NCBI RefSeq assembly: GCF_028009165.1
Contig: NC_079246.1
Location: 744,001-808,000, forward strand
DNA: 64,000 nt
Direction of reading: 5' to 3'
DNA from: Akanthomyces muscarius
Lineage: Eukaryota; Ascomycota; Sordariomycetes; Hypocreales; Cordycipitaceae
Made by a program: the position numbers and the translations under genes. Below are positions 32,513 through 43,310 of this stretch, in pieces (position 1 is the stretch's first letter; the number at the start of each line of letters is the position of its first letter). The notes under the pieces were generated by a model that saw only the letters and a program-made list of their open reading frames with translations, was not told the origin of the DNA and did no database searches.

Positions 32513-34839
32513 GGCGAGAGCTATGTAAAGATAAGAGCCGGATTAAATGGGAGTGGACGATAATAAAGGCACGAGACCAAACGGGACCAAGGAGGCGGCC
32601 CGACCTATAAATACGGAGAACAGAAAACGAGACCCTCAACATAATCCGGCCTTACACACCAAGCCGCACCGTTCAGCCCGTGTTTCCCCTCTTTCAAGCG
32701 AAACGAGACACGCAAACCCTGGCTTGATTAGCTGAACAGAAACTAGGAACTCGCACGCACAAGGCTGCATTCGTCTGCATGGCCACGAGGCAATGGATCA
32801 TCTACCGGCTGGATTGTGTGCGGACTTCGGCAAGCCCTGGCGCATTCCTTAGGATAGCCTGGCTCTTACAGGTCGCACAGTCTTAGACAAAATGGGCCAT
32901 GAGTCTTTGAAGCCAGGGGCACGGCAAGTCCCCTCTTATTCGCCGCGGCCGGCAATGGAAGCAAAGAGCTGTTTCCAATACGGGTATCGGCAATGAAGGC
33001 AACAGAGTAGAGAACTGAAGCTTCCACCAGTCATACAGGGCAGGACGGGGCCAAGAAGCCAGCTGTGGGACATGCAGGCGCCACGGAAACGAGGCTTGCA
33101 GCGTACTTGGTGGCTGACCAATCCGGAGGTTGAGTCGATATTCGAGGCGTCACGCTGCTAGTCTTCGCATACATGTCGGAGAAAATAAGTATGCGTCAAC
33201 GTGGCAATTTGGCAAGGCCAGTAACGCGACTGGCTGCCTGGTTGGGAGGGGTAAACGAGGGACGAGCTAGGCTCTACTCCCGGACGGGCTATGTCCGGGC
33301 CCAGCAGGCTTGCGCTCTAAACATGCATCTCCGACTTCATTGGCAACTACTTAGGCGGGAGCGTTTGAAAGGGTGGCTGTCGTTTGGAGGTCTAGACGTC
33401 TTGACGGCCAGCGCTAACGTACCTCGTCACCTGCCTGAGCCTTGCCTTGCATGAGTCCGCTCCAACAAAGAGACGCATTTTTGCCCCAAACGTTCTTGAT
33501 TAACTCGTATCAGTTAGTCTGCTGCGAAAATACGGACCGGGACGGCGCTAGCCGCTGCAGCAACCCGCATTCAATTGCAGCCCACAATCAATATAGATAG
33601 TTCCGACGACGGTGAGGAAGCAGCGCGCCAGGCTGCGGTCATGTTGCTGGTGCTCTCTCCAGTTACTCGCCTGCTTGATCTTGTTCGCACTTGATTCGTT
33701 TGGCTGCGAGTGGAATGACGGTGAACTCTATAACTTTATACCTAAAGGTAGAATTTAAGATGCCATCTGCGCATAGGAACTGTAATAAGCACAGAATAAG
33801 GCAGCCAAGACTTCCAATGGTCCGCATCCACCGTCGAGGGCAGTCAAACAGGACAGTCACACAAGTAGATCAAGCAAGCAAAACAGTATTAGTTAACACC
33901 CAAGCAGCACAGGCCCACAGCGCCGCCTCGGCTGTGGTTGGCGCTCGGGAGCAGTCCTTGATTTTGCGGCCGGAGCCTATTTGCCTGCTTAAGCAAATGA
34001 CTGGCAGCGAGAACAGGAAGGTTGACACATCTCAAGATTACAGCCTGCCCAGACTCCACTGGCTGGCAGAAGAAGCTAACCGCGAGGCCGCCAGCCCATT
34101 TTTCGTTGCGCCCTCGGACGCTGCTTCAGATTCGAGAACGAAGCAGTGGCCCGTCCCAGAGCCTGATGATAAATTTGCTAGCTCCTGTAATTAGGTGATA
34201 GTGTAACATCACATGCAGACGTGATGTATGATCGTGTGAGCACATGATGGCGGGTACATCATTGCGGAAAGAGTAGTACTTAGTAGCCGAGCCTTGCAGG
34301 ATGGGATTTTGCGACTATCGGTATGCAGGCGATGGCAAAAGAAATGAGGCAAGCAAGCCATATTGGTTAAAAGGGCTGCACTGCGGCGCCTGCCCGAGCC
34401 TTTCACGTTTGTTGCTATCCTGTATCTTCGCACTCTCGCTTTTTCGCACTCAGCCTGACTGGTTCAAGAAGTTCTAGCACGATACCTCTCGAGGAATATT
34501 GAGCGCCCCAATACCTTTGTCCCGCGCGACCTGGTGCGGCTGAGAAACACGACTACGAAGAAGCAAACAAGTTGGCCCTCGCGCGATGGCGGCTAGCAAT
34601 GCTCATCTCAAGCACCAGCTTCTGCTACGCGAGCGCTTTCGGGTAGCTACACCTATGATTGCATTTATTGCCATGTATGTTGCAGAGAATACAGCAGCCT
34701 TTCCTTCTCTCCATGACCGGATTCCACATCGTCTCCTCGCGCTATTTCTCTTGTGCTGCTTTTTTCGGTCGATTTTGCGCGGCTGTTAGTTCATATGCAT
34801 CTCTGTGTAACCACATTTCGGCCTGAATGGCTGGCGGCA
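32513..34839. other. long intergenic region, no supportable gene
   Basis: About 2.3 kb separate divergent genes. A TATA-like CTATAAATA lies at 32605-32613, about 95 bp upstream of the sulfatase ATG. A 167-codon plus-strand frame at 33691-34194 has no good start, domain or codon bias and is not called. A short frame from ATG 34585 may be leader sequence of the sugar transporter. Confidence 0.35.
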
Positions 34840-37131
34840 ATGAGCGATCGAATTCCGACGCTTGACGCTTTATCCCAACTGCGCCGCTGGCAAAACCGGC
34901 CGGAGCCGTCGTTCGAGCACAAAACCATCTTTCCAAACAAAAGCACAAATTACAGCAAAGTTGCGCAACTTTACTAATATATGATGCGCAGTTACACAGC
35001 CATGTGTGCTTTCAACTTTGGCTTTGATGTCGGCAATTTCGGTGGCGTCCAGGCAATGCAGCGTGAGTCCCAGTATCTCTGATCCGTACCCCTCTGCCCC
35101 GAGACTTGCGTTTGCCACAACCCCCCCTCTCGAGTCGTATGATAAGGCCAAAAGGCAATGTTCCAGCCGGGTCGCATTTCTGTGCTACTCTTGAGACGTG
35201 GTTTACTCGCGCGCCCTCCCATCTGCACGATCCCACATCAAACGCGCCGCTATATGTGGCCGCGGCCACGCATTCACACCACACATCCTGCCGCCCACAC
35301 CCCCCTTCCGACATCACCATGCCCTTGCGCCGTGATGTGTAGACTCTCGGCTCGTCTGATTCGCGCCAAGCTCGAGAGGGAGGACCGAGCAAAGTGGACG
35401 GCGTGCACTATCTGTCTGCAAGGCAAGCATCGCTAACCACTCATCGTGTCTGCAGCTTTTGCCAGAAAGTTTGGCCAACTGGATCCTAAAACGGGCCTCT
35501 ACTTTCTCCCCAGCTACCTGTCGTCCGTTATGACGGCCACGCCCTTCTTCGGCAAGCTCATAGGTGCCTTGGCCTGCGGGCCCATCTGCGAGCGCTGGGG
35601 TCGCCGGGCCGCTCTGGCCGTGCTGGCCTGCATCTCCGTCGTTGGTGTCACACTGCAGACGGGTGCGACGACGACGGCGCAATTCACCATCGGGCGCATC
35701 GTCAACTTTGCGATGACGGGGTTCTGCATCATCGTGGTGCCAGTCTATCAGGCCGAGTGCACGCCGCCGCAGCTGCGCGGGCTCACGACGTCGGTGATTC
35801 AGATGATGATCATCGTGGGCCAGCTCGTCGCGTCGCTCATCAATCTGGGGACCAAATCGATCCCCTCGGACGCCTCTTGGCGCATCCCCGTCGGCCTGCA
35901 GCTTGTCATGCCCGCCGTCCTGCTGGCGCTCTGGCCCCTGGTCCCCGAGTCGCCGCGCTGGCTGCTGGCACGGAACCGAGAAGACGACGCCAAGAGGGCG
36001 CTGCGCAGGCTGCAGAGCGGCCGCCTGTCGGAGGGCGAGCTGGAGAGGGCCCTGCAGACGCTGCGCGAGAGCCTAAAGGACACCCAAAAGGGGCCGTGGC
36101 GGGAGGTCTTTGATAGGAACAACCGTCTCCGCACGTGGATTGCCGTCGTGGCCATGGTGGGCCAGCAAATTACGGGCCAGGCATTCGTGAGCCAGTACGC
36201 GGCGGTGTTTTACCAGCGCAATGGCTTCGCGTCCCAGGCGCTGCTGTTTACCATGGTGTCCAACGTCACTGGTCTAGCGGGCACCGTGCTCGCGTGGACT
36301 GTGGTAGATGGATTCGGTCGAAGGTATGTTTCGTACTCGAGGAGTCTCATGGAGTTCGTCGACGCCAACACTAAGCTTCTCTCACCTGAACAGACCAATT
36401 CTCCTGATTGGAGGCTTTTTCATGGGTGCCTTTTTGTACATTGTCGGCATTGTATCTACCATCCACCACCCCTCTCGCGACGCTAGGAACCTGTTGGTGG
36501 CGGCCATTTCTCTCTTCAACATGGCGTACAACATGTCCTGGGCTCCCGTGTAAGTGCGCCCGCTCCCCCCCGCCGCGGCACCACCCGCTCTTCCCGCTTC
36601 CTCCCCACCACCAAGCTGTGACGATGAACTCTGAATAAGAAGAATCACGCCAGTTGGACTTTTTTGCACCTAGCGAAAGCCGAAGAAAAAAAAGAAAAAC
36701 CAAGAGTAATGGGCTGATGACAATGCAGATCATACATTGTGCTCGGCGAAGTGACCAATACCCGCGTCCGCGAAAAGACGAGCCTGCTCGCCTGCAGCAT
36801 CTCCATCGTCGTCACCTTTCTGACGTCCTTCACCATGCCGTACCTCCTCAACCCCGGGTACGCGGGCCTCGGCGGCAAGGTCGGCTTCGTGTACGGCTCG
36901 CTGTGCTTCGCCATGAACGTCGCGGCGTACCTCGTGGTGCCCGAGATGAAGGGCCGCTCGCTCGAGGAGATTGACGCCCTGTTCGCGGCGGGCGTGCCGC
37001 TGCGCCGGTTTCGCGGCGCGGTCCTGCCCGAGGAGGCGGCGGCGGCGGCGGCGGCGACGGCGGCGAGCGTGTCGGTCTGCGAGGACGACGAGGAGAAGCG
37101 CAGGTCGGAGAAGGACGTAGTCATCGTGTAA
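34840..37131 (+). CDS. MFS sugar transporter (five exons, start uncertain)
   Basis: Exons 34840-34910, 34992-35062, 35456-36323, 36394-36549 and 36729-37131 give 522 aa, typical for the family. Seen: TM1 with FNFGFDVGNFGGVQAMQ, the loop motif GPICERWGRRAAL, VYQAECTPPQLRG, the sugar-porter motif PESPRWLLARNREDDAKRAL, QQITGQAFVSQY, VDGFGRR, and PEMKGRSLEEIDALF at the C-terminus, followed by an Ala-rich acidic tail. Known role: proton-coupled or facilitated hexose/oligosaccharide uptake at the plasma membrane. Exon 1 is inferred: a TACTAAT branch-like site and CAG (34989-34991) mark an acceptor, and GTTCGA at 34911 restores the frame. The alternative start is ATG 34981. Intron 2 is long (393 nt). 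Confidence 0.8.
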
Positions 37132-37869
37132 AAAACAAAGAAAAGAATTGTGCAAGAAATCTGACAAGCTTCTGCGCTGGGTTGTAATCGCGCCGAAAGA
37201 TGACAAATTTTGTTAAACTCTGCAATAATTGCAATATTGCATCTCACATACATCCTTGCATGAATTCATCAAGATGACATCGGAGGAGCGGTATATTATT
37301 CTACTGCGTCCTGCCTCTTTGACCAGAACATTTGGAACACTGCCGTTGCAGTTTAGACACTGTAGATCAAGATTCCCTTGGAAGCAAAATCAGATTTTTC
37401 ATGTCCTGCCATGCAATCACGGCGCACAATTGTGCAGTTCAATTTCTTCTCGTTGACTGTTTGAATGTAAAAACTCCCCATCTATATGCGCCAGTAAATA
37501 CCGGCTCACCCACCCCTCCATGATGTATGCAATGCTTCTAAACATTTTTCGCAAGAATATCACTTTTTTTCACTTCATTGGCCAATACTCACTCCAACAA
37601 GCTTGCGATTGGATGAGCGTTTTCCTGAGCCTGGATCCCCGAATATCTCTACCCCCCGGTCATCATACCCCGGCGCGTAGTTGCTCAAGAAGCTCACGTA
37701 CGTTTGTACTGTGGCTTCTGTTGTCCGCTACTGCCACGCGCTTCGAACTGCAAGGAATGCCGTGTGCATTACGACCTCATGAAATTCCCTTGTGCAGCAA
37801 GCTGTCCTCCTCATGCAAAGGGGATTGGCTCGGTATTGTCATGCTGTGTATAGTAAGAGGGTGCACCGC
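37132..37869. other. intergenic between convergent genes
   Basis: The 3' flanks of the sugar transporter and TMA46. No gene was seen. Confidence 0.4.
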
Positions 37870-39050
37870 TCATGACGCGGCGGCCTCGCCATTGGTCGTC
37901 GCGGCTGGGGTTTCCGCAGCATCGTCTCCGGCCGCAGCATCGTCTTCGGCGCCCTCTCTAGCCTGGCCCTCCACGGGAGGAAGCTCGTATCCGTGTTGTG
38001 CAGCCAGGCGCTCCTCCTCCTTCCTCTTCTGGATTGCTTCCGTCTCGCGACGCAGCCTCTGCAGGTTAAACACGTCGTCGTCGCCTTCATCTTCCGATTC
38101 GTCCTCGCCTGTCCACTTGCCACTCTCAAAGAGCGCTCTGCCAGTATTCTCCTTGGCCTTGCGCAGTTGTTCCTCGGCGGCCTTCTTCTCCAGGCGGTCC
38201 TGCTTCCACTTGGCAAATGTTTCTGGCGTGACGGGTGTGAGGGTGCCGGTGAGCTTGTGACGCTCAGACTCGAGGAAGTCTTCGAGTGTAAGTGTCTTCA
38301 GTGGCGACTTATCCAGCAGTGCCTTTTCGGCGGCTCTCTGCTCCTTGGTCTTGAGGATGAATCTACAGAGTTTGGTTAGTGAGGGTGTCATTGTCGGACG
38401 GTGAAATGGTAAACGTACCCAGGAGGCAGAGCATGCTTGTACATGCACTTGTCGCCACCATTGGGGCAAATCCAGAACCAACCGTATTTGCCATCTTCAA
38501 TGGCAGAGACAAAGTACTTGCAGACCTTGTCTGTGGTACTCTTTTGGTTGCCTTTCTTGGACAAGACAACGGATCGCAGCTTTTCCTCATCCCAGTCTGC
38601 CGACGTCTCCTGCTTCTTCGTTTCCTCTTCGTCTTTTCGCTCGTCCGTGTAGAGATTCTTCTTCTCCGTCTTCCGCTCCACCGACAGGTCGTGTGCAAAC
38701 TTGCACTTTTTGCCCTTTTCGCAGTCGCCCTTTTTCCAGAAGATGCAGACGACGGTTTTGGGATCAACACCAAATGGAACCTTCTGAATCTGCGCGGGAC
38801 GGGCCAGGAGGAGAGCGGCCTCCCTCTTGGCGGCTTCCGCGGCCTGCTTCTCCTTCTCACGCTGCGCCTTCTCGGCTTCCTTTTTCTTTTGCTCGGCCGA
38901 GCCGCTGCCCTTGAGATTGCTCGTCATCTGGGCAATCTGCCTTTGGGCCTGGGCGCCCTTCTTGTTCTTCATGCCAAAGGTACGGTCCTCCACAATCTTG
39001 GAGGCCGTGGCCTTGTTCTTGGCCGCGGGTTGCTTCTCTTTCTTAGGCAT
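37870..39050 (-). CDS. TMA46: CCCH zinc-finger, translation-associated DFRP1 protein Tma46 (two exons)
   Basis: Exons 38419-39050 and 37870-38362 give 374 aa. Seen: a very basic N-terminus (MPKKEKQPAAKNKATASKIV, then FGMKNKKGAQAQRQI), two CCCH zinc fingers (CIFWKKGDCEKGKKCKFAHD and, later, a finger built from CKYF..CPNGGDKCMYKH), then the DFRP region (LKTLTLEDFLESERHKL) and an acidic C-terminus with LQRLRRETEAIQKRKEEERL. Known of the family: ZC3H15/DFRP1/Tma46 binds and stabilises the DRG-family GTPase Rbg1 and associates with ribosomes. The N-terminus is conserved with yeast Tma46 and human ZC3H15. One 56-nt intron with a CTAAC branch site interrupts PPG|F. It is divergent from OST4. Confidence 0.94.
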
Positions 39051-39660
39051 GCTGGGCGATGGGCGATGACGCTCGCTGGCGGGTGGTGGCGGGTGGTGGG
39101 GTAGGCGGAAATATACACAGGCACTCCGAGGTTCGAAATTGCTCTGTGCTGCCGGAAATGTTGCAGTCGTCCCTCGCTCTCAAATGTCGTAAATGGCAAT
39201 CCCGGCCTCTGCTGCCCTCGTCGTTGGCCAAAAAAGGGCTTTTCGTTGTAAATCTTGTAAAAGATGTTTCGACTCTTTAGTGGGGAGTCTGGCGTGGGTG
39301 GATGAGGTCACCAAGGTCACGTGCGTGGCCCTCATCCTTTTGGCGGGCGACGCCTCCAGGACAGGACAGGCACAGCGGAGAGCCAGCCAGCAAGCTTGAG
39401 TGCCTGTCGCGGCCGACCCACGCCAGCAGTCACTCAGTCCCTACGGTAGCTCCACGAAGCTACGTATACCAGTTCCATCGCCAACTTGGGTTCGCTTGCG
39501 CCAACACATCGGACGCCGCAACATTGTCGCTGTTTTCGTGAGTGATTCAATCCGGCTCCGGGTGAACTCGCCGTTCTGTGCGATTGCTAATTCATCACGC
39601 ATTCAGCCCCCCTTCTCTTGATACCTCTGTGACCGTTGCGCCGACAAACGAACCGCCAAG
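39051..39660. promoter_or_regulatory. divergent promoter region TMA46 / OST4
   Basis: 610 bp between the start codons of TMA46 (minus) and OST4 (plus). No gene is contained. No defined element was recognised; the assignment rests on gene orientation. Confidence 0.35.
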
Positions 39661-39798
39661 ATGATTTCCGATAACGATCTATACACCCTCGCCATTTTCC
39701 TCGGATCGGCTGCTATGATTCTCATTATCGTATACCACTTCCTCGAGGTCAACTCGACGAAAAAGCCTGTCACCGCCGTCAAGGCCAAGTCGACATAA
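39661..39798 (+). CDS. OST4: oligosaccharyltransferase subunit Ost4 (45 aa)
   Basis: A tiny single-exon gene of 45 aa. Seen: MISDNDLYTLAIFLG at the N-terminus, a single membrane span (AAMILIIVYHFLEV) and a short basic tail. Yeast Ost4 is a 36-residue protein starting MISDEQLN with one membrane helix, and the match in order and spacing is close. Known role: it stabilises the Stt3-Ost3/6 interaction within the ER oligosaccharyltransferase that N-glycosylates nascent proteins. The longer tail is usual in filamentous fungi. The ATG follows a CCGCCAAG context, and no intron is needed. Confidence 0.95.
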   Translation: MISDNDLYTLAIFLGSAAMILIIVYHFLEVNSTKKPVTAVKAKST

Positions 39799-41083
39799 GG
39801 AGATGGCATGGGCGGAACCATGTTGCGGGAGCGAGATGCACACGAAGCGAGCGCATTGTACATTAGCCGGGCGACGTTGGACGAGACACTCATGAGCCAT
39901 AGTATCAGCGTCTTTGAAGGAAGGAGACGCATGCGACTATCACATCAAACAAAGATGTGACAACAAGAGCGGACACATGGGAATTCATTTCTGCGATTTT
40001 AGAACAAAAGTACGACCGGCGTCAATCAATTCATTTCTGTTCAAGTCACTTGTCATCCCCTCGTCATGCACAGTTATCGCTGGCTGGGTGCCTGCCTGCA
40101 GCGAGGCGGCTGGATGCTCCTGGACCAGCTATGGTTACTTTGAACTGTCAGAGGCTGGCGTTTTGTTTCTGGTTTGTGCCGTAGTCGGATCAGTGAAGTT
40201 GCGGTGGGAGAGCTGCTGACGCTGCAGCTGCGACAGTGCGACCATGATGCGCTGCACTCGAGCGTCGCATCCCGCGCAAGCCTGCCTCGAACCAGAGGGC
40301 ATCTGCCTCAGTCGGCCGTTACACCACAGGGCTAATCCCTGCTCTGTCGCCCAATGAAATACATGCGAGGTATTGTACGCGCCAGAACACCTGCCGTATC
40401 ACGTTGCAGCGGCGAGTGCTGTGATGGCTGGGTGTCTGAAATGTATAACGCGTAGGGCTTGTCTTTTCGATGGGAAATGGGCAACGATAGCGAGCGCTGA
40501 GCCAGTCATGAGCATCCGTTTGCCAAAGTACATATACTTCCCCATTGGGAACAGACAATCTAGACCAAATCCGGCACGTGATGCGGCAAGCTGGCATTTG
40601 GCATTTTATGTATGATTTTATGCTGGCACAGTGGCGCTAGGCAACTGGAGCCTGCCTGCTTACGTGACGCTCTTTATTGGCTCACAAGGCTGCACAGGAA
40701 CGGGTGCTGGCTGGCCTGTGCTGCGCCTGACGCCTGCTCTCACTCCTGCTCGCGCCCCTTCTCGTCTCAGCGCGCGCCGGTTCTCCTTCGCACCATCATC
40801 CCTCCTCTCTTTGACTACTTCAACCCAACCATCCCCCGTTTCCTTTCACTTGGTTTCCTCGATCTGGAAACCATTCGCCATCGAGTACATCCAAAACTCG
40901 TTTAATATTCTTCCACAAGCGCTCTCGTGACCCTCTTTTCTCTCAACAGCGCATTTTTCCCCGACCGAACAGACCCTTCGATCGTTGTCGCCCAATCTCT
41001 CCGACAGCTATCACCTACCCTCCCTCCGTCGATACCACACCACTATTTAGCCCGACCAGGTCTTTCCTTCTCAAACCATCATC
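39799..41083. other. intergenic, YRA1 promoter and leader
   Basis: 1.3 kb without a gene. The last ~350 bp (40735-41083) are strongly CT-rich with many TCNTC pyrimidine runs, typical of the leader of a highly expressed fungal gene, and precede YRA1. Confidence 0.4.
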
Positions 41084-42757
41084 ATGTCCGGAAAGCTTGA
41101 TAAGCCCCTCGACGATATCGTCTCTGCCCGCCGCAAGAGCGCTGGTAACCGTCGCTCCTCGCGTCGCACCACTGGCCGCACTGCCGCTCCTCCTGCTGGT
41201 GGCATTCAGAAGGCCAAGCCCAATGCCCGCGGCGCTGCCGCCAAGGGCGCGCAGGGCAAGACTTCCGGCCCTCTAGGAGAGAGCAAAGTCATTGTCAGCA
41301 ACCTGGTACGTCCCGCACACTCTTCGCACCTTACCACGCAACCGCTAACTAGCCGCTCAGCCCAAGGATGTCTCGGAGCAGCAGATCAAGGTATGTTTCC
41401 GCTGAGGCTTTTCACGCCTCTCGGACTTGTTCGATCTTTCTTTCCTCGCTCCGTTTACTCCCATTACCGAAGTGCATGGATCTCCGAATCCAGCTACTGA
41501 GCCGCCGCGCCTGAGAAACTACTGTCTGGCCCTGTCTCCTTCCCGAATAATGTTAAATGCCATCGGTTGAGGTTGAGAGCATCCAGTCTTGCAAAAAGCC
41601 TGTCTGTTATGCCTGGTCAGCAACTTTTCCAGAGGCTGCAACGACTCTAGGGATGCGCCTTCTAGACTTTCTCATCGGTTTTGGTCCGAGAAACGCATAC
41701 TCCGCACTGCACGCGGTGTTGCTGTCAATTCTTTTTGAGGCAGCGAGTTGAGAAGCAAATGCACCACGCCAGCCCGTGAAACGGCTCGCTAACGCAGTTG
41801 ACTGCTTGTCCACGCCTGCTGGGAAGATTCGCGGGACGAACATCGTCGTTTGGGATGGGAAAATAACACGACGCCTCTGTCAATACTCGTCTAGCTGGAA
41901 GATGCAAGCGCAGAGTATAGCATGAGGATCTGGACAAGCAGGAGGCTTCTAGCGTTGTTGCTGCTGTGGCATAAGTGATTTTATGCTCGGCAGCAGTCCG
42001 CGCAATACTTCGAAACTCGTTGGTCATCTTGGCAACCTACCTTTACGGTTCAGAAACGACGCGTACCCATGGATACTTTATCGAACTATCGAACGAAGCT
42101 CGTGATCGGATTTTAGTCGTCAAACATTTCACGTCGCTTCTGGTTAACTAATCATTGCTGCGCCGTATAGGAATACTTTGTTCAGTCTGTCGGCCCCATC
42201 AAGCGCGTCGAGCTCTCGTACGGCCCGAACTCTCAGAGCCGTGGCATTGCCAATGTCATTTTCCACAAGCCTGATGGCGCTAGCAGAGCCTTCCAGAAGC
42301 TCAACGGTCTCCTCGTCGACGGTCGCCCCATCAAGATTGAGATTGTTGTCGGTGCCGCCCAGGCCGACAAGGTCATCCCTCCTGTCAAGACTCTGGCCGA
42401 GCGTGCTTCGTAAGTCAAGCGTTGTCATGAAACGCCTTTGCCCATCTAACTCTATTACAGTCAGCCCAAGGCCCAGCCCAGATCTGCCGCTGGCAAGCAG
42501 AGCAACAACGCCGGCAAGGATGGTGCCAAGGGCAAGGCTGCCAAGGGTCGCCGCGCCCGCAATGCTCGTCCCGCCAAGAAAACGGCGACTGAGCTCGACG
42601 CCGACATGGAAAACTACATGGCCGATTCTACGGCCAACACCGGCGCTGCCCCGGCCGCTGCCCCGGCCACCAACGGTGACTCCGCCATGGCGGATGAGAT
42701 TAGCGTAAGTCAAGCCATGGTCGACGACGAATCATTATTCTAACGTGAAAGTAGTAA
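41084..42757 (+). CDS. YRA1: mRNA export adaptor Yra1/ALYREF (five exons, 780-nt intron 2)
   Basis: Exons 41084-41305, 41361-41390, 42171-42409, 42461-42704 and 42755-42757 give 245 aa. Seen: an N-terminal UAP56-binding-like motif (LDKPLDDIVSARRK), an RGG/basic linker, a central RRM with RNP2 VIVSNL and RNP1-like RGIANVIF plus LNGLLVDGRPIKIEIV, a basic C-terminal linker (GRRARNARPAKK) and a second UAP56-binding motif (ATELDADMENYM). Known of the family: REF/ALY recruits the helicase Sub2/UAP56 and hands mRNA to Mex67 as part of TREX. Intron 2 is 780 nt, about ten times the usual size here. Intron 4 (42705-42754) ends right before TAA; if unspliced, the protein instead ends ISVSQAMVDDESLF with stop at 42740-42742. 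Confidence 0.93.
41391..42170 (+). other. YRA1: unusually long intron of YRA1
   Basis: A GTATGT donor at 41391 and TATAG acceptor ending at 42170 remove 780 nt. The region near the acceptor has TTAACTAATC as the only branch-like site, which deviates from CTRAC. No snoRNA boxes or coding frame are seen in it. In yeast, YRA1 has a long (about 0.77 kb) intron required for splicing-based autoregulation; parallel function here is inference. Confidence 0.75.
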
Positions 42758-43004
42758 ATGGAACAAGATGAATGGAAATCCGGGGGAATTGTAATCTTAT
42801 ATACGCTCAGAATACCAAAGAAAATACCAATACCAAAGGAGGAACAATTGCTGCAGGACAGATTGACTTGCTGAGAACGGCGAAGCGGGAGAAACAAACA
42901 GATTGTACCCATGAAAAAACGTATCTTAATGCCATGTACCATATGTGTGAATGTGCGCGTGCGATTCATGCTCAAGACTGCGATGCTGCCACACAACATT
43001 GCGC

Positions 43005-43310
43005 TTACACCGAGACGTCGGAGCTGGTGCGACTGGAGTTGCTCGGCAGAGATATAGATCTCTTAGAGCGGCCATCTTGACTGATAGAAGTACACGAGGC
43101 CAGGGATGGACAGCTCGTGCTGGCCTGGAAGGCGCTGCCGTTGTTGTTGGTGGCCGAGTTGGCACCGGCGTAGAAGCGCGCCTGACGCGGGCTGTGCGCT
43201 ACCGACGTTGGCTCGGTGTAAGGTTCGTCTGCGGGCCAAGCAACGATGCAGGCGCCGCGCGCAACGTCTTCCGCGGCGAGACAGGAGGAGTAGATGTGAG
43301 AATCAGCCAT
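43005..43310 (-). CDS. small hypothetical protein (101 aa)
   Basis: A single exon starting at ATG 43308-43310. Seen: MADSHIYSSCLAAEDVARG, then ACIVAWPADEPYTEPTSVA and SPRQARFYAGANSATNN, followed by a Ser-rich tail ending SRTSSDVSV. The first 60 residues have ordered-looking character and good codon bias; the tail is low complexity. No signal peptide or membrane span is present. I do not recognise a named family. It may be a lineage-specific conserved hypothetical protein. It faces YRA1 tail to tail, with 247 bp between the ends. A TTATTTAAA box (on its strand) lies about 175 bp upstream of the ATG. Confidence 0.5.
   Translation of the reverse strand: MADSHIYSSCLAAEDVARGACIVAWPADEPYTEPTSVAHSPRQARFYAGANSATNNNGSAFQASTSCPSLASCTSISQDGRSKRSISLPSNSSRTSSDVSV

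Noticed and set aside
33691..34194. 167-codon plus-strand frame in the sulfatase-transporter spacer
   Set aside because: It opens with a non-ATG codon and has no recognisable domain or codon bias; kept as intergenic.
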